In this document: one piece after another, positions 50,920 through 60,707 of the stretch | Position numbering within the stretch: the stretch's first letter is position 1 | Layout of the letters: each line of letters begins with the position of its first letter | Source: Janthinobacterium sp. PAMC25594 | Lineage (GTDB): Bacteria; Pseudomonadota; Gammaproteobacteria; Burkholderiales; Burkholderiaceae_D | DNA length: 64,000 nt | NCBI RefSeq assembly: GCF_019443505.1 | Contig: NZ_CP080377.1 | Span: forward strand, 5,332,001 to 5,396,000 | Direction of reading: 5' to 3' | Translations under genes and position numbers: made by a program | Notes under the pieces: generated by a model | Told to the model about the DNA's origin: nothing | Seen by the model: only the letters and a program-made list of their open reading frames with translations | The model's database searches: none

Positions 50920-51906
50920 TTAGTGATTATTCATGTTATCGGAATTTGCCAACAACTTTTCAACCTTCAGCGCATATTGTCCGTTCAACACGCCATACGT
51001 GCAATCCATCACGGGCACGCCGTCGACGGTGGCGGCGATCAGTTCGGGAATATTGAGCGGAATGATGTCGCCCACCTTCATGTTCAAAATCTCGTCGAAC
51101 GAGACGCGCGCCGTGCCCAGCGAAGCCACCAGTTCGACTTCGGCGATCTGGATCTGCTGCGTCATCAGGCGGATCCAGCGCTTGTCCACTTCCAGCGCTT
51201 CGCCCTGCAGGCTCGAGGTCAGCGAATCGCGGATCGGCTCGATCATCGAATACGGCATGCAGAAGTGGATTTGTCCGGAAACGGAGCCCAGTTCCACCGT
51301 AAACGTGGACGCCACCACCACTTCGTTCGGCGTGGCGATGTTGGCGAACTGCGTGTTCATTTCCGAACGGATATATTCGAATTCGACGGGGAAGACCGGC
51401 TCCCACGACTTGGTGTAGGCTTCAAAGACGATGTCGAGGATGCGCAAGATGATGCGCTGCTCCGTCTGCGTAAAGTCGCGTCCTTCGACACGCGTATGAA
51501 AACGTCCGTCGCCGCCAAACAGATTGTCGACCAGCAAGAACACCAGGCCCGGATCGAAGACCATCAGGGCCGTGCCGCGCAGCGGCTTCATGTGTACCAG
51601 GTTCAGATTGGTCGGCACCACCAGGTTGCGGATGAACTCGCTGTACTTCGACACGCGCACGGAACCTACCGATACTTCGGCGCTGCGGCGCAGGAAGTTG
51701 AACAGGCCCACGCGCAGCAGCCGGGCGAAACGCTCGTTGATAATTTCCAACGTTGGCATCCGGCCGCGCACGATGCGCTCCTGGGTTGCCAGGTTGTAGG
51801 TACGAACTCCCGTGACATCTTCCGGCGCCTGCGCGTCGTCCTGGTCTCCGTTGACGCCCTTCAGAAGGGCATCGACTTCTTCCTGGGAGAGGAAATTATC
51901 GGCCAT
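50920..51906 (-). CDS. fliM: Flagellar motor switch protein FliM
   Basis: A 328-residue C-ring protein. The N-terminal CheY-binding peptide (LSQEEVDALLKGV) is followed by the CheC-like middle domain (ALMVFDPGLVFLLVDNLFGGDGRF) and a C-terminal SpoA domain (LNMKVGDIIPLNIPELIAATVDGVPVMDCTYGVLNGQYALKVEKLL). Between fliL and fliN. Confidence 0.97.
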   Translation of the reverse strand: MADNFLSQEEVDALLKGVNGDQDDAQAPEDVTGVRTYNLATQERIVRGRMPTLEIINERFARLLRVGLFNFLRRSAEVSVGSVRVSKYSEFIRNLVVPTNLNLVHMKPLRGTALMVFDPGLVFLLVDNLFGGDGRFHTRVEGRDFTQTEQRIILRILDIVFEAYTKSWEPVFPVEFEYIRSEMNTQFANIATPNEVVVASTFTVELGSVSGQIHFCMPYSMIEPIRDSLTSSLQGEALEVDKRWIRLMTQQIQIAEVELVASLGTARVSFDEILNMKVGDIIPLNIPELIAATVDGVPVMDCTYGVLNGQYALKVEKLLANSDNMNNH

Positions 51907-51912
51907 GGCTGC

Positions 51913-52425
51913 TTATTGAATGATGAATGCGGTAAATAATACGTCCGTCACGTCCTGCTCCGGCCCTTTGTCCTCGAACGGCTGGTTCACCTGATTGATG
52001 ATTTCGGCCGCCAGTTGCTGCTTGCCTTCCACGGTATTGAGTTCGGATGCCTTCTTGCCGGACAGCAGCAGCAGCAAGCGGCTGCGCACTTTCGGCATGT
52101 TGACCTTGATCAAGTCCATTTCTTCCGCGCTGCTGGCCTGCAAGGTAAACGCGATCTGCAGGTATTGCTCGCCATTTTCCGGCTGCAAGTTGACGGTGAA
52201 GGAGTCGACGGGCACGAAGACGGGCGGACCTGCCTTGGAAGCGGCATGTTTTTTCTTGCTGGGCGCCGCTTCTTCTTTATCGGCCTTGCCGTGCAGGAAG
52301 TACCAGGCTGCACCGCCACCGATGCCGCCGGCCACCAGCACCGAGGCCAGCACGATGATCAGAAGCTTCTTTTTCGAGGCGCCGGGGGGGGCCAGGCCTG
52401 CATCTGCTTTCGGATCTGCTTTCAT
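51913..52425 (-). CDS. fliL: Flagellar basal body-associated protein FliL
   Basis: A 170-residue membrane protein with one N-terminal helix (KLLIIVLASVLVAGGIGGGAAWYFL) and the periplasmic FliL domain (PVFVPVDSFTVNLQPENGEQYLQIAFTLQ, LLLLLSGKKASELNTVEGKQQLAAEI). It supports stator function. The N-terminus has a short Lys-Ala-Asp/Asn-Pro repeat (KADPKADAG). ATG at 52425 chosen; a TTG 18 bp upstream is in frame. Confidence 0.94.
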   Translation of the reverse strand: MKADPKADAGLAPPGASKKKLLIIVLASVLVAGGIGGGAAWYFLHGKADKEEAAPSKKKHAASKAGPPVFVPVDSFTVNLQPENGEQYLQIAFTLQASSAEEMDLIKVNMPKVRSRLLLLLSGKKASELNTVEGKQQLAAEIINQVNQPFEDKGPEQDVTDVLFTAFIIQ

Positions 52426-52487
52426 TTTTGGATTTGCTTTCAATGGTACTCGAGTGCATGGAAGTGGATCACGACGCCATTATGTCA

Positions 52488-52495
52488 TTATCGGC
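52488..52495 (-). promoter_or_regulatory. Possible sigma-28 -10 element before fliL
   Basis: A perfect GCCGATAA on the reverse strand lies about 60 bp before fliL, just after the terminator of the upstream operon. The matching -35 region (ATCCTTCT at 11 bp) is poor, so this may be coincidental or a weak promoter. Confidence 0.35.
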
Positions 52496-52520
52496 AAATT
52501 CTGCGCAGAAGGATGCAGTG

Positions 52521-52542
52521 AAAAGAGGGCGGAAGCGCCCTC
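52521..52542 (-). terminator. Terminator between fliK and fliL
   Basis: On the reverse strand GAGGGCG-CTTC-CGCCCTC followed by TTTT. It separates the fliFGHIJK transcript from fliLMNOPQR. Confidence 0.8.
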
Positions 52543-52611
52543 AACTCGCTGTTTTTAGACGAAAAGTTACTCCCTGGGGCGCGCCTGCGGCCTGCGGCCG
52601 ATGAATTGGCC

Positions 52612-53862
52612 TCAGGCAAAGGTATCCACGGCACTCAGGCTGGGCCGGCTGCGTCCACCCGCCGCCGGCGCGATGGCGATCTCGCCACCGGAGACACCGC
52701 CGCCCTGGCCATTGCCGCGGCGTTCGCCCGAGGAGGCACGCTCGCCATTGTGTTGCTGTTCCGGCGTGCCGGCCGAGACGGTGGCGCTGCCGAAGGCGAT
52801 GCCCGCTTCGCTCATCATCTCGCGCAGGCGCGGCATGGCCGCTTCCAGCGCCTGGCGTACTTCGGGCTGGGCCGACATGAAGGCGGCATCGGCCTGGTCA
52901 TTGGTGACCGTCAGGACCACTTGCACGGGCCCCAGGTCGGGTGGATTCAGTGTCAGGGTGGCGCTCTGGTCGCCACCGGCCGCCATCCACACGACTTTTT
53001 GTCCCAGTTGCTGGTCCCAGGCCGCCGTGCCGACCCGGCCCGTCAGTTTGTCTGCCGGCACGGCCACGGCGGCGGCCTGTTGCAGCGCGCCTGGCTGCAA
53101 CTGCGCCGCCAGGCGGCTCAGGTCGGCTGGTGCTTCCTTGATGACCGGTTCGGCCACGGCGCTGCCGGCCCTGGCCGTGGCCGCCAGCTGCGCGTCGATG
53201 GCCAGCTTGCCCGGCTCGGCCTTGCCGTTCGGCACGCTGGCGCCTGGTGTGGCGGCTGCCTTGCCCTGAGCCAGGCCCAGGCTGTCGGCAAAGTCGCCGC
53301 TGTCGGCCTGTGCGATGACGGTGGCGGCGGCCTTGCCGCTGCCCTGGCCGGCTGCCAGCAAGGGCCCTGTGGCCAGACCCTTGGCGTCGGCCTTGACGCT
53401 GGCGCGCGCGGGCAGTTCCGGCGCGGCCTTGGCTGCCGGCGGCTGGATCGCCAGCTGGATGTTGCCCACCAGGGCCAGCATCTCGGCGGCCGGATCGGCC
53501 GGCGGCGGGACTGGCGCGGCGGGAACGCTGGCCTCGGCCGTGGCGCTGTCGCTGGTGGCGGGCGCCTCGCTGGCCGGCGCGGATGGCTGTTCCTTGTTGG
53601 CGGCCTGTTCGGTGCCCGCTTGCGCCGGCTTCGCTTCGCTCGCTGGAGCCTGGGCAGGCGCCTGCGTGGCGGCAGGGCTGGCGGGGCGGGGCGCTGGTAC
53701 TTGCGCTTGCGCCATATTGCGGCTGGCCTGGCGTTGCTCGATCTGGCGGTTCAAGGTGCGCTGGAAGTCGCCGTCGCCGGATGGCTGCTGGGCGCGGTTG
53801 GCCGGGCCTGGCGTGGCGTTCGGCGAGACGATCTGGGAAATCGGGTTTTGCAGGGTTTGCAT
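52612..53862 (-). CDS. fliK: Flagellar hook-length control protein FliK
   Basis: A 416-residue molecular ruler. The long, disordered Ala/Pro/Gln-rich N-terminus is secreted; the C-terminal Flg_hook domain (WDQQLGQKVVWMAAGGDQSATLTLNPPDLGPVQVVLTVTNDQADAAFMSAQPEVRQALEAAMPRLREMMSEAGIAFGSATVSAG) contacts FlhB to stop hook growth. It follows fliJ. A second protein with a FliK-like C-terminus is encoded at 61027-62232. Confidence 0.93.
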   Translation of the reverse strand: MQTLQNPISQIVSPNATPGPANRAQQPSGDGDFQRTLNRQIEQRQASRNMAQAQVPAPRPASPAATQAPAQAPASEAKPAQAGTEQAANKEQPSAPASEAPATSDSATAEASVPAAPVPPPADPAAEMLALVGNIQLAIQPPAAKAAPELPARASVKADAKGLATGPLLAAGQGSGKAAATVIAQADSGDFADSLGLAQGKAAATPGASVPNGKAEPGKLAIDAQLAATARAGSAVAEPVIKEAPADLSRLAAQLQPGALQQAAAVAVPADKLTGRVGTAAWDQQLGQKVVWMAAGGDQSATLTLNPPDLGPVQVVLTVTNDQADAAFMSAQPEVRQALEAAMPRLREMMSEAGIAFGSATVSAGTPEQQHNGERASSGERRGNGQGGGVSGGEIAIAPAAGGRSRPSLSAVDTFA

Positions 53863-53881
53863 GATGCTGCCTCAGTGTTGC

Positions 53882-54322
53882 TTAGCGTTTGTAATAGGCT
53901 TGTCGCGCCGCGTGCTCATCCATTGCTTTCTGGTCGCGCTTGTTTTCCAGCTTCAGCGCCTGTTCCTGCGCCCGGTTATTCAAGGTGGTGTACGACATGC
54001 GCTTGCGTTCGGCCAGTTGCCAGCGCATTTTTTCATTCTCGCTGCGCGCTTGCGCATGCTCGACCACCTGCTGCTGGCCCTGGATGGCGCTGTCGAGCTT
54101 GACCATGAAGGCCTGGAAGTTGCGGTAGGCCATGGGCGTAATGCCGTTGCTCATGCTCGCCTCGAAGCGCTGGGCATAGTCATCGCGGTAGCCGGACAGC
54201 ATGTCGAGCTTCTGGCGGCAATCGTCGAGCGCTTTCAGGGCCGCACCCAGGCGCTTGGCGCAATCGTCCGTTTCGCGCTGGGCAAGGTCAATCAGGGTTG
54301 CAAGTTGGGAAGGAGAAGCCAT
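53882..54322 (-). CDS. fliJ: Flagellar export chaperone FliJ
   Basis: A 146-residue antiparallel coiled-coil protein (LATLIDLAQRETDDCAKRLGAALKALDDCRQKLDMLSGYRDDY, then FQAFMVKLDSAIQGQQQVVEHAQARSENEKMRWQLAERKRMSYTTLNNRA). FliJ works with the FliI ATPase like the stalk of a rotary ATPase. Between fliI and fliK. Confidence 0.93.
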   Translation of the reverse strand: MASPSQLATLIDLAQRETDDCAKRLGAALKALDDCRQKLDMLSGYRDDYAQRFEASMSNGITPMAYRNFQAFMVKLDSAIQGQQQVVEHAQARSENEKMRWQLAERKRMSYTTLNNRAQEQALKLENKRDQKAMDEHAARQAYYKR

Positions 54323-54354
54323 GCTTGATTATATTCCCGCTATGCAAGCCCTAA

Positions 54355-55764
54355 TCAGTCGAATAGAGCGGTAAGTTGCCCCAAGCTCTCGTCCATGCTG
54401 ACCCGCTCGGTGATTTGCTGTTGCAAAAACGCCTCGATCTTTTCGTGCAGGGCAATGGCCTGGTCCAGTACGGGGTCGGTGCCGGCGCTGTAGGCGCCCA
54501 CGCTGATCAGGTCGCGGCTGCGTTCATAGCGCGAATACAGTTGTTTCAATTTGCGCGCCTGCTGCTGGTGTTCATGCGTGGTGATCGAGTGGGCGGCGCG
54601 CGAAATCGATTGCTCGATGTCGATGGCGGGATAATGGCCCGCCTCGGCCAGCCGGCGGTTCAGCACGATGTGGCCATCGAGAATCGCGCGCGCCGAGTCG
54701 GCGATCGGATCCTGCTGGTCGTCGCCCTCGGTCAGCACGGTGTAGAAGGCGGTGATCGAGCCGCCCCCTTCTTCGCCATTGCCGGCCCGCTCCACCAGCA
54801 CGGGCAGCTTGGCGAAGACGGACGGCGGATAACCTTTGGTGGCGGGCGGTTCGCCGATGGCCAGGGCGATTTCGCGCTGCGCCATGGCGTAGCGGGTCAG
54901 CGAATCCATGATCAACAGCACGTTTTGCCTCTGGTCGCGGAAATACTCGGCAATGGCCGTCGCATACGCGGCGCCCTGCAGGCGCATCAGCGGCGGCGTG
55001 TCGGCCGGCGCCGCCACGACGACGGAGCGGGCCAGGCCTTCGGGGCCGAGGATTTGCTCGATGAATTCCTTGACTTCGCGTCCCCGTTCGCCGATCAGGC
55101 CGACGACGATCACGTCCGCTTCCGTGTAGCGCGCCATCATGCCCAGCAGCACGCTCTTGCCCACGCCGGAACCGGCAAACAGGCCCATGCGCTGGCCACG
55201 GCCCACGGTCAGCATGGCATTGATCGAGCGCACGCCCACGTCCAGCGTGGTCACGATGGGCGCGCGGCCCAGGGGATTGGCGGGGCGCACGTTGATGGGA
55301 GCGCTGTCCGTCGTGAGCAGGGGACCGAGCTGGTCGAGCGGGCGGCCCGCGCCGTCGAGCACGCGGCCCAGCAGTTGCGGCCCGACGGGCAGGTGGCGCG
55401 CGCGGTCGCTGGGGCGGCGGCGCGGATGCGCCACGCTGCCGGGACGGGGGATGGCCGGTTCGACGGAAAACACGCGCGTGCCGGGCACGATGCCTTCGAC
55501 GTCGCTTTGCGGCATCAAAAACAGGCGTTCGCCTTCAAAGCCGACCACTTCCGCCTCGACCCGCCCGCCATTCGGCAGCGGCACGGTGCAGGCGGCGCCG
55601 ACGGCCAGGCGCAGGCCCACCGCTTCCATCACCAGGCCGGCCACGCGCGTGACCCTGCCCGATATTTGCATCGGTTCCACAAAGCCGACCACGGCCGAAC
55701 AGTCGTTCAGGTAGGCGCGCCAGCGCGCCGCATGGGCCGTGGGGCCTTTGACGGGTTCGCTCAC
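54355..55764 (-). CDS. fliI: Flagellar export ATPase FliI
   Basis: A 469-residue F1-beta-like ATPase. Walker A is [19 protein letters not shown], Walker [19 protein letters not shown], with [10 protein letters not shown] and [18 protein letters not shown] typical of export ATPases. It starts with GTG overlapping the fliH stop (GTGA). Confidence 0.97.
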   Translation of the reverse strand: MSEPVKGPTAHAARWRAYLNDCSAVVGFVEPMQISGRVTRVAGLVMEAVGLRLAVGAACTVPLPNGGRVEAEVVGFEGERLFLMPQSDVEGIVPGTRVFSVEPAIPRPGSVAHPRRRPSDRARHLPVGPQLLGRVLDGAGRPLDQLGPLLTTDSAPINVRPANPLGRAPIVTTLDVGVRSINAMLTVGRGQRMGLFAGSGVGKSVLLGMMARYTEADVIVVGLIGERGREVKEFIEQILGPEGLARSVVVAAPADTPPLMRLQGAAYATAIAEYFRDQRQNVLLIMDSLTRYAMAQREIALAIGEPPATKGYPPSVFAKLPVLVERAGNGEEGGGSITAFYTVLTEGDDQQDPIADSARAILDGHIVLNRRLAEAGHYPAIDIEQSISRAAHSITTHEHQQQARKLKQLYSRYERSRDLISVGAYSAGTDPVLDQAIALHEKIEAFLQQQITERVSMDESLGQLTALFD

Positions 55765-56525
55765 GGCGCCAGCCAGTCCAGGTCCTTGCCCAGCGCATGC
55801 GTCAGGCGCTGCCAGCGGGTGGAGCTTTGCGCATCGATCTGGTTGCTGGCCGTGTCGATCTTGCAGCCGCCGCGTTCCACGCTGGGGTCTTCGATGACGC
55901 GCCAGCCACCCTTGTCGAGCTCATCGCCGATGCCGTCGCGCACCACTTGCGCATCTTCCGGGTTGAGCATCAGCAAGGCCGGTTGTTGCAGCACAGGCAA
56001 ATATTCGATGGCTGCCCTTACCATCGGCAGCATCAGCTCGGGGCGCACGGGCAAGGCCGTCTTCAGCATGGCCTTGGCCAGTTGCAAGGCCAGTTCCATG
56101 ACGTCGTTGGCGATCAGTTCATCGGCCTGGTGCACGGCCGTGCCGAAGTCGACGGCGATGGTTTGCAGATGCGCCAGTTCCACGGCGGACGCCGCCTTGC
56201 CTTCCGTATACGACTGCGCATGGCCATCGGCATGCCCGGCCGCGTGGCCTTCCGCATAGCCGGCGGCGCGGCCCTCATCGAAGGCGGTGGCGCGCGCTTC
56301 CTCGCGGATGGCGTCGAGCTCTTCCTGCGTCGGGTATTCGAGCGGCGCGGCCGGCTCTGCTTCCGACAGTTCGCCGTATGCATCCATTTCCGGGTCGAAT
56401 TCCGGTTCGGGATCGGGTTCGAGCAGCTTGCGCGCCGCCACCACGCTGGGACGCTCGTCGCCAAACGAGGTCATTTCCCAGCGCTGGTAGGCGGTTTGTT
56501 GCTCCTTGGGAATTAAATTAGACAA
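55761..56525 (-). CDS. fliH: Flagellar export ATPase regulator FliH
   Basis: A 254-residue stator-like protein. The centre has GxxxG-type glycine repeats ([26 protein letters not shown]), a hallmark of FliH. The C-terminus is the FliI-binding part ([47 protein letters not shown]). TTG at 56525 gives the family-typical MSNLIPKEQ start and is preceded by GCGAGGA; it overlaps fliG by eight bases. Confidence 0.94.
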   Translation of the reverse strand: MSNLIPKEQQTAYQRWEMTSFGDERPSVVAARKLLEPDPEPEFDPEMDAYGELSEAEPAAPLEYPTQEELDAIREEARATAFDEGRAAGYAEGHAAGHADGHAQSYTEGKAASAVELAHLQTIAVDFGTAVHQADELIANDVMELALQLAKAMLKTALPVRPELMLPMVRAAIEYLPVLQQPALLMLNPEDAQVVRDGIGDELDKGGWRVIEDPSVERGGCKIDTASNQIDAQSSTRWQRLTHALGKDLDWLAP

Positions 56526-57516
56526 ACGAATCCTCGCCTTTTCCGCCCAGGACTATCTGCCCTTCGTCCGCCAGGCGGCGCACGATTTGCAGGATCTGTT
56601 TCTGCTGCGATTCCACTTCCGACAGGCGCACGGGGCCTTTCGACTCCAGGTCTTCGCGCATCATCTCGCCGGCACGCTGCGACATGTTCTTGAAGATCTT
56701 GTCGCGCAGCTCTTGCGAGGCGCCTTTCAGGGCGATGATCAGCATTTCCGACTGCACTTCGCGCAGCAGCAATTGAATGCCGCGGTCGTCGATGTCGATC
56801 ACGTTGTCGAACACGAACATTTCGTCCATGATCTTTTGCGCCATGTCGTTGTCGTAGTTCTTGATATTGTCCATGACGGAGCCTTCTTGCTCGCCGCTCA
56901 TGAAGTTGAGGATCTCGGCCGCCGCGCGCACGCCGCCCAGCGACGATTTCTTGATGTTTTCGTTACCGGACAGCAGTTTCGTCAGCACATCGTTGAGTTC
57001 GCGCAAGGCGGCCGGCTGCACGCCGTCCAGGGTGGCGATGCGCAGCACCACATCGTTGCGCAGGCGGTCCGTGAAATGGCCGAGGATTTCGCACGCTTGG
57101 TCGCGTTCCAGGTGGACCAGGATGGTGGCGATGATCTGCGGGTGTTCGTTGCGGATCAGCTCGGACACGGATTGCGAATCCATCCACTTCAGCGATTCGA
57201 TGCCGGACGCGTCTTTGCCGCCCAGGATGCGCGACAGCAGCACGGACGCCTTGTCGTCGCCCAGCGCCTTGGTCAGCACTTGCCGGATGTATTCGTCCGA
57301 ATCGAGGCCGACGGTGGAATTGAGTTCCGTCTGCGCGCGGAAGTCGTCGAGCACCTCGACCACCTGTTCGTGCGCGATGCCCTTCATGGTGGCCATGGCG
57401 GCGCCCAGTTTCAGCACTTCGCGCGGGCCGAGGAATTTCATGACCTCGGCCGCTTCGCTCTCGCCCAGTGCCAGCATCAGGATCGATGCTTTTTGCAGTC
57501 CCGTTGTCTCACTCAT
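56518..57516 (-). CDS. fliG: Flagellar motor switch protein FliG
   Basis: A 332-residue rotor protein with the N-terminal FliF-binding part (LQKASILMLALGESEAAEVMKFLGPREVLKLGAAM), an ARM-like middle domain with the EHPQ motif (LIRNEHPQIIATILVHL), and the charged C-terminal torque helix (MLIIALKGASQELRDKIFKNMSQRAGEMMREDLESKGPVRLSEVE). It overlaps fliF and fliH by eight bases each. Confidence 0.97.
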   Translation of the reverse strand: MSETTGLQKASILMLALGESEAAEVMKFLGPREVLKLGAAMATMKGIAHEQVVEVLDDFRAQTELNSTVGLDSDEYIRQVLTKALGDDKASVLLSRILGGKDASGIESLKWMDSQSVSELIRNEHPQIIATILVHLERDQACEILGHFTDRLRNDVVLRIATLDGVQPAALRELNDVLTKLLSGNENIKKSSLGGVRAAAEILNFMSGEQEGSVMDNIKNYDNDMAQKIMDEMFVFDNVIDIDDRGIQLLLREVQSEMLIIALKGASQELRDKIFKNMSQRAGEMMREDLESKGPVRLSEVESQQKQILQIVRRLADEGQIVLGGKGEDSFV

Positions 57517-59224
57517 TATTGCCTATCCATGCTTTGATTATGTTGGCCACCACGCGCGGGTCGTCCTGTGCCAGTTTCCTGGCCATCGCCAGGTTTTCCC
57601 GGTAGCCACGGGCCGTATCTTCTTCCAGTTCTTCCAGCTCCGCTTCGCTGAGCAGGACTACGTTGTCTTCGCCGTCCTTGGTCAGCTCCGGCTCGATGAC
57701 GGGCGGCGGGGCGCCGAAATCGTCGATCTTGCGCATCACGGGGCGCAGCATCGGGCGCACGATCTTGATGAAGATATACAGCAGGATCAGGGCCGTGATG
57801 AGGAATTTCGCCAGTTCCTTGGCCAGCGGCAAGTTGGCCGGGTCGCGCCACCACTCCAGCTTGCTTTCCGGCGCGCGGTCGATGCCGTCGAAGGGCGAGT
57901 TGGCTACGCTGAAGCTGTCGCCGCGCTCCTTGTTGTAGCCCATTGCTTCCTTGACCAGGTTATTGATCTGCACCATTTCGGCAGGCGAAATCGGCTTGAC
58001 CGCGACCTTGCCATCCTTGTCGAAGCTGCGACGGTAGTTGACGACGACGGCCACCGACAGGCGGCGCAGGCCGCCCATGGATTTCTGCTCGTAGCGCACG
58101 GTCTTGTCGACTTCGTAATTTGTCGTCGATTCCTTCTGGGTCGGTGCCGTCGCCGCGCCGGCCGGGGCGCCTGGCGCTTCCGCCGTCAGCGGCGCCGTGG
58201 CCACGCCCGGTGGCTGGTTCGACAGCGCGCCCGGCACGCCGGACGGGTTGGCATTGCCGGCGCCCGTCGATTCGCTCGTTTGCTGGCTGCGGATGGTGGA
58301 CGCTTCCGGCGGCGAGTTCGGCTTGTAGGTTTCGGCCGCCTGCTCGCTTTGCGAGAAATCCACGTCGGCCGTCGCTTCGGCGCGTACATTGCCTTCGCCG
58401 ACGATGGGCAGCAAGATCGATTCGACTTGCTTGATCACGCTTTGCTGCAATTGCTGCACGTACTTTAACTGGTTCGGGTCCAGGCTCTTGATGCCGTTGG
58501 CGCGGTCCTTGTCCCGTTCCTGGTTCGACAGCAAGTTGCCGGCCTGGTCGACCACGGTGACATTGACTGGAAGCAATTCCGGCACGCTGGACGCCACCAG
58601 GTGCACGATGGCGCTCACCTGCAATTGATCGAGGCCGCGGCCCGGATGCAGGTTCAGCAGCACGGAAGCCGTCGGTTTTTGCTGGTCGCGCACGAATACT
58701 TGCGGTTTCGGCAGGGCCAGGTGGACTCTGGCCGTATCGACGGCGGACACCGATTCGATCGATTTCGCCAGTTCGCCTTCGAGGGCGCGCTGGAAATTGA
58801 CCTGTTCCAGAAATTGCGACACGCCCAGCTTCTGGTTTTCCATCAGCTCGAAACCCACGTTGCCGCCCTTCGGCAAGCCTTGCGCCGCCAGTTTCAGGCG
58901 CGCATCGTGGACTTGCTCGGTGGGCACGAGAATGGCGCCGCCCCCTTCGGAAAACTTGTGCTTGATGCCCAGTTGGTCCAGCGACGCGGTGATGGCGCCG
59001 CCGTCGCGGTCCGTATAATTGGAAAACAGGACTTTGTACTCGGGCGGCTGGTTCCACATGTACAGTGCCACGCCGATGGCGATCAGTGCCGCCACGCCCA
59101 GGCCGCGCAGGAAATTCTTGCCCATCGGCGTCCTGGCGAACGCTTGCACGGACTCCACGGGCGAGCGGGCAGGCGCCGGTTCCGGCGGTATGCGGTTCAC
59201 ATCGATTTCTTCGGCTACAGCCAT
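57509..59224 (-). CDS. fliF: Flagellar MS-ring protein FliF
   Basis: A 571-residue ring protein. The first membrane helix (FLRGLGVAALIAIGVALYMW) is followed by ring-building motifs (YKVLFSNYTDRDGGAITASLDQLGIKHKF, QVNFQRALEGELAKSIESVSAVDTARVHLALPKPQVFVRDQQKPTASVLLNL). The second helix is AKFLITALILLYIFIKIVRPML, and an acidic FliG-binding tail follows. First gene of fliFGHIJK. Confidence 0.97.
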   Translation of the reverse strand: MAVAEEIDVNRIPPEPAPARSPVESVQAFARTPMGKNFLRGLGVAALIAIGVALYMWNQPPEYKVLFSNYTDRDGGAITASLDQLGIKHKFSEGGGAILVPTEQVHDARLKLAAQGLPKGGNVGFELMENQKLGVSQFLEQVNFQRALEGELAKSIESVSAVDTARVHLALPKPQVFVRDQQKPTASVLLNLHPGRGLDQLQVSAIVHLVASSVPELLPVNVTVVDQAGNLLSNQERDKDRANGIKSLDPNQLKYVQQLQQSVIKQVESILLPIVGEGNVRAEATADVDFSQSEQAAETYKPNSPPEASTIRSQQTSESTGAGNANPSGVPGALSNQPPGVATAPLTAEAPGAPAGAATAPTQKESTTNYEVDKTVRYEQKSMGGLRRLSVAVVVNYRRSFDKDGKVAVKPISPAEMVQINNLVKEAMGYNKERGDSFSVANSPFDGIDRAPESKLEWWRDPANLPLAKELAKFLITALILLYIFIKIVRPMLRPVMRKIDDFGAPPPVIEPELTKDGEDNVVLLSEAELEELEEDTARGYRENLAMARKLAQDDPRVVANIIKAWIGNNE

Positions 59225-59522
59225 GATTGCCTTCCAGGGCGTGTGGTTTGACGGGTATTGGGTAGTGCGTGGGGGTCGCTTCCTCGGGAGGAGGGGCGAT
59301 ATGCAGAATTATCCGCCACTGTCACGCGCTTCAATCGCCCAAACAGAAGGCGCTTTTGCCGCCTGCTCGGCCGAGCGGCTGGCGTTGGCGCTGGTATTGT
59401 GGAACCCTGGCAACATGTGACGGAAGTTATTGTACCCGTCGTTGCCTTGCACGCCAGGGTTTTGTTCTCTGGGTGCAACAGGCATGGAACAGATATGAAG
59501 CAGACCAGAATCGGGAGGCAAA
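59225..59522. promoter_or_regulatory. Divergent fliF-fliE regulatory region
   Basis: About 300 bp without a gene between the divergent fliF and fliE. It must hold promoters for both. A reverse-strand GCGGATAA near 59308-59315 resembles a sigma-28 -10 element, but its -35 is weak. No convincing sigma-54 (GG-N10-GC) site was found. Confidence 0.45.
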
Positions 59523-59864
59523 GTGAAAACAGGCGGTATCGATAGCGGCAGGATCGAGGCGATGATCGCGCAACTGAAGTCGGCGGCCACGCGGCCGGAG
59601 GCGAAAATACCGGCGATCCAGACCGAAATGCCGGCGGCGAAGGTGAATTTTGCCGACGCCTTCAAGAGCGCGCTGGACTCCGTGAGCAGTTCGCAACAGG
59701 CTTCGTCGGCGATGGGCCAGCGCTTTACCATGGGCGACGAAAAAGTCAGCCTGTCGGACGTGATGGTGTCGATGCAAAAGTCCAGCATCGAATTCCAGGC
59801 GACGGTGCAGGTGAGGAATAAGTTGGTTTCTGCGTATCATGAGATCATGAATATGCAGGTTTAA
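59523..59864 (+). CDS. fliE: Flagellar MS ring-rod junction protein FliE
   Basis: A 113-residue protein starting with GTG, preceded by GGGAGG. NFADAFKSALDSVSSSQQASSAMGQRFTMGDEKVSLSDVMVSMQKSSIEFQATVQVRNKLVSAYHEIMNMQV matches the FliE domain. It joins the MS ring and rod. It is the only forward-strand gene of the second flagellar block and is divergent from fliF. Confidence 0.95.
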   Translation: MKTGGIDSGRIEAMIAQLKSAATRPEAKIPAIQTEMPAAKVNFADAFKSALDSVSSSQQASSAMGQRFTMGDEKVSLSDVMVSMQKSSIEFQATVQVRNKLVSAYHEIMNMQV

Positions 59865-59889
59865 GTTTAATTTACCCCAAAGGCAAATT

Positions 59890-59920
59890 CTGGGGTCAGA
59901 CCCGGCGGGTCTGACCCCAG
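59890..59920. repeat. REP-like palindromic element, copy 2 (perfect)
   Basis: A 15-bp perfect inverted repeat around a single G: CTGGGGTCAGACCCG, then G, then CGGGTCTGACCCCAG. Its arms are shared with the element at 26339-26402. It lies in the 71-bp gap between convergent fliE and the PilZ gene, where it may also stop transcription. Confidence 0.75.
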
Positions 59921-59935
59921 CTTTCGGCTGGGTTA

Positions 59936-60697
59936 TCAGCTGAGTCCAGCCATCCGTGCATTGCGCTCCCGCTCCAGGCGTGTGATATAGCGCTGCACGT
60001 GCGCCAGCATGCTGCGCGGCAGGTCGACGAACTGGCAGCCCAGGCGGCGGTTCAGCTTGTTGTTCAGCAGGGTCATGTCCAGCGAATTGCGAATTTGCAA
60101 GGTGGCGGTGACGATGCCGACGTCAGGCAAGTCGATGCGGCAACCGGGATAGTCCCTGCCGATGGTCTCGCCCAATATCAGTTTATTGTCCAGGATGGCG
60201 ATGCCGCCGCAGCTGATGTCGGCCAGCGGAAACAGGGCGTCGGCGCCGCCCAGCGAGGGCGGCAGGGGAATCGCCACGCGCACGGGATTGCTCACGGGCG
60301 TCGTCATGCGGTAATACTCGCGCCGCTGCAGGCGGATCAATGTTTCCGGAATGGCAATTTTCAAGGCGGGTGTGGCGCCGTAATTGCACTCTTGCACCTG
60401 GGCGCTGGCAAACAGGATGCGGATCTTGTCGAGCGACGTTTCAAACGAGATGCCCTTGGCGGCCAGCATGCGCCGGTTCTGGTCGGCGTTCACGGAACGG
60501 TCGAGGATGACGGTATTGTGGTCGGCATCGACTTCCAGGATGGAGGTGACGCACACATCGGATTCACCGTGGATCAGCATGCGGATCAGCTGGTTTTTTT
60601 CGCTGATGCTGCGCAGCAAGGCAATGATTTCCCGCCGCGATTCCACTTCAAAGTCATGCCAGTTTTCGAGGCCGGAATCCATAATATGTGCTTGCAT
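59936..60697 (-). CDS. ycgR: YcgR-type flagellar brake protein (PilZ domain)
   Basis: A 253-residue protein with an N-terminal YcgR domain (REIIALLRSISEKNQLIRMLIHGESDVCVTSILEVDADHNTVILDRS) and a C-terminal PilZ domain carrying the c-di-GMP-binding residues RLQRREYYRM and DISCGGIAI. Such proteins slow the flagellar motor when c-di-GMP is high. ATG at 60697 (MQAHIMDSG) chosen; it lies 10 bp downstream of the FlhB-like gene stop. Confidence 0.92.
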   Translation of the reverse strand: MQAHIMDSGLENWHDFEVESRREIIALLRSISEKNQLIRMLIHGESDVCVTSILEVDADHNTVILDRSVNADQNRRMLAAKGISFETSLDKIRILFASAQVQECNYGATPALKIAIPETLIRLQRREYYRMTTPVSNPVRVAIPLPPSLGGADALFPLADISCGGIAILDNKLILGETIGRDYPGCRIDLPDVGIVTATLQIRNSLDMTLLNNKLNRRLGCQFVDLPRSMLAHVQRYITRLERERNARMAGLS

Positions 60698-60707
60698 TGA
60701 TGCCTGT

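Noticed and set aside
59385..59405. TGGCGCTGGTATTGTGG as a sigma-54 promoter before fliE
   Set aside because: The -12 element has GT instead of the required GC at the right spacing.
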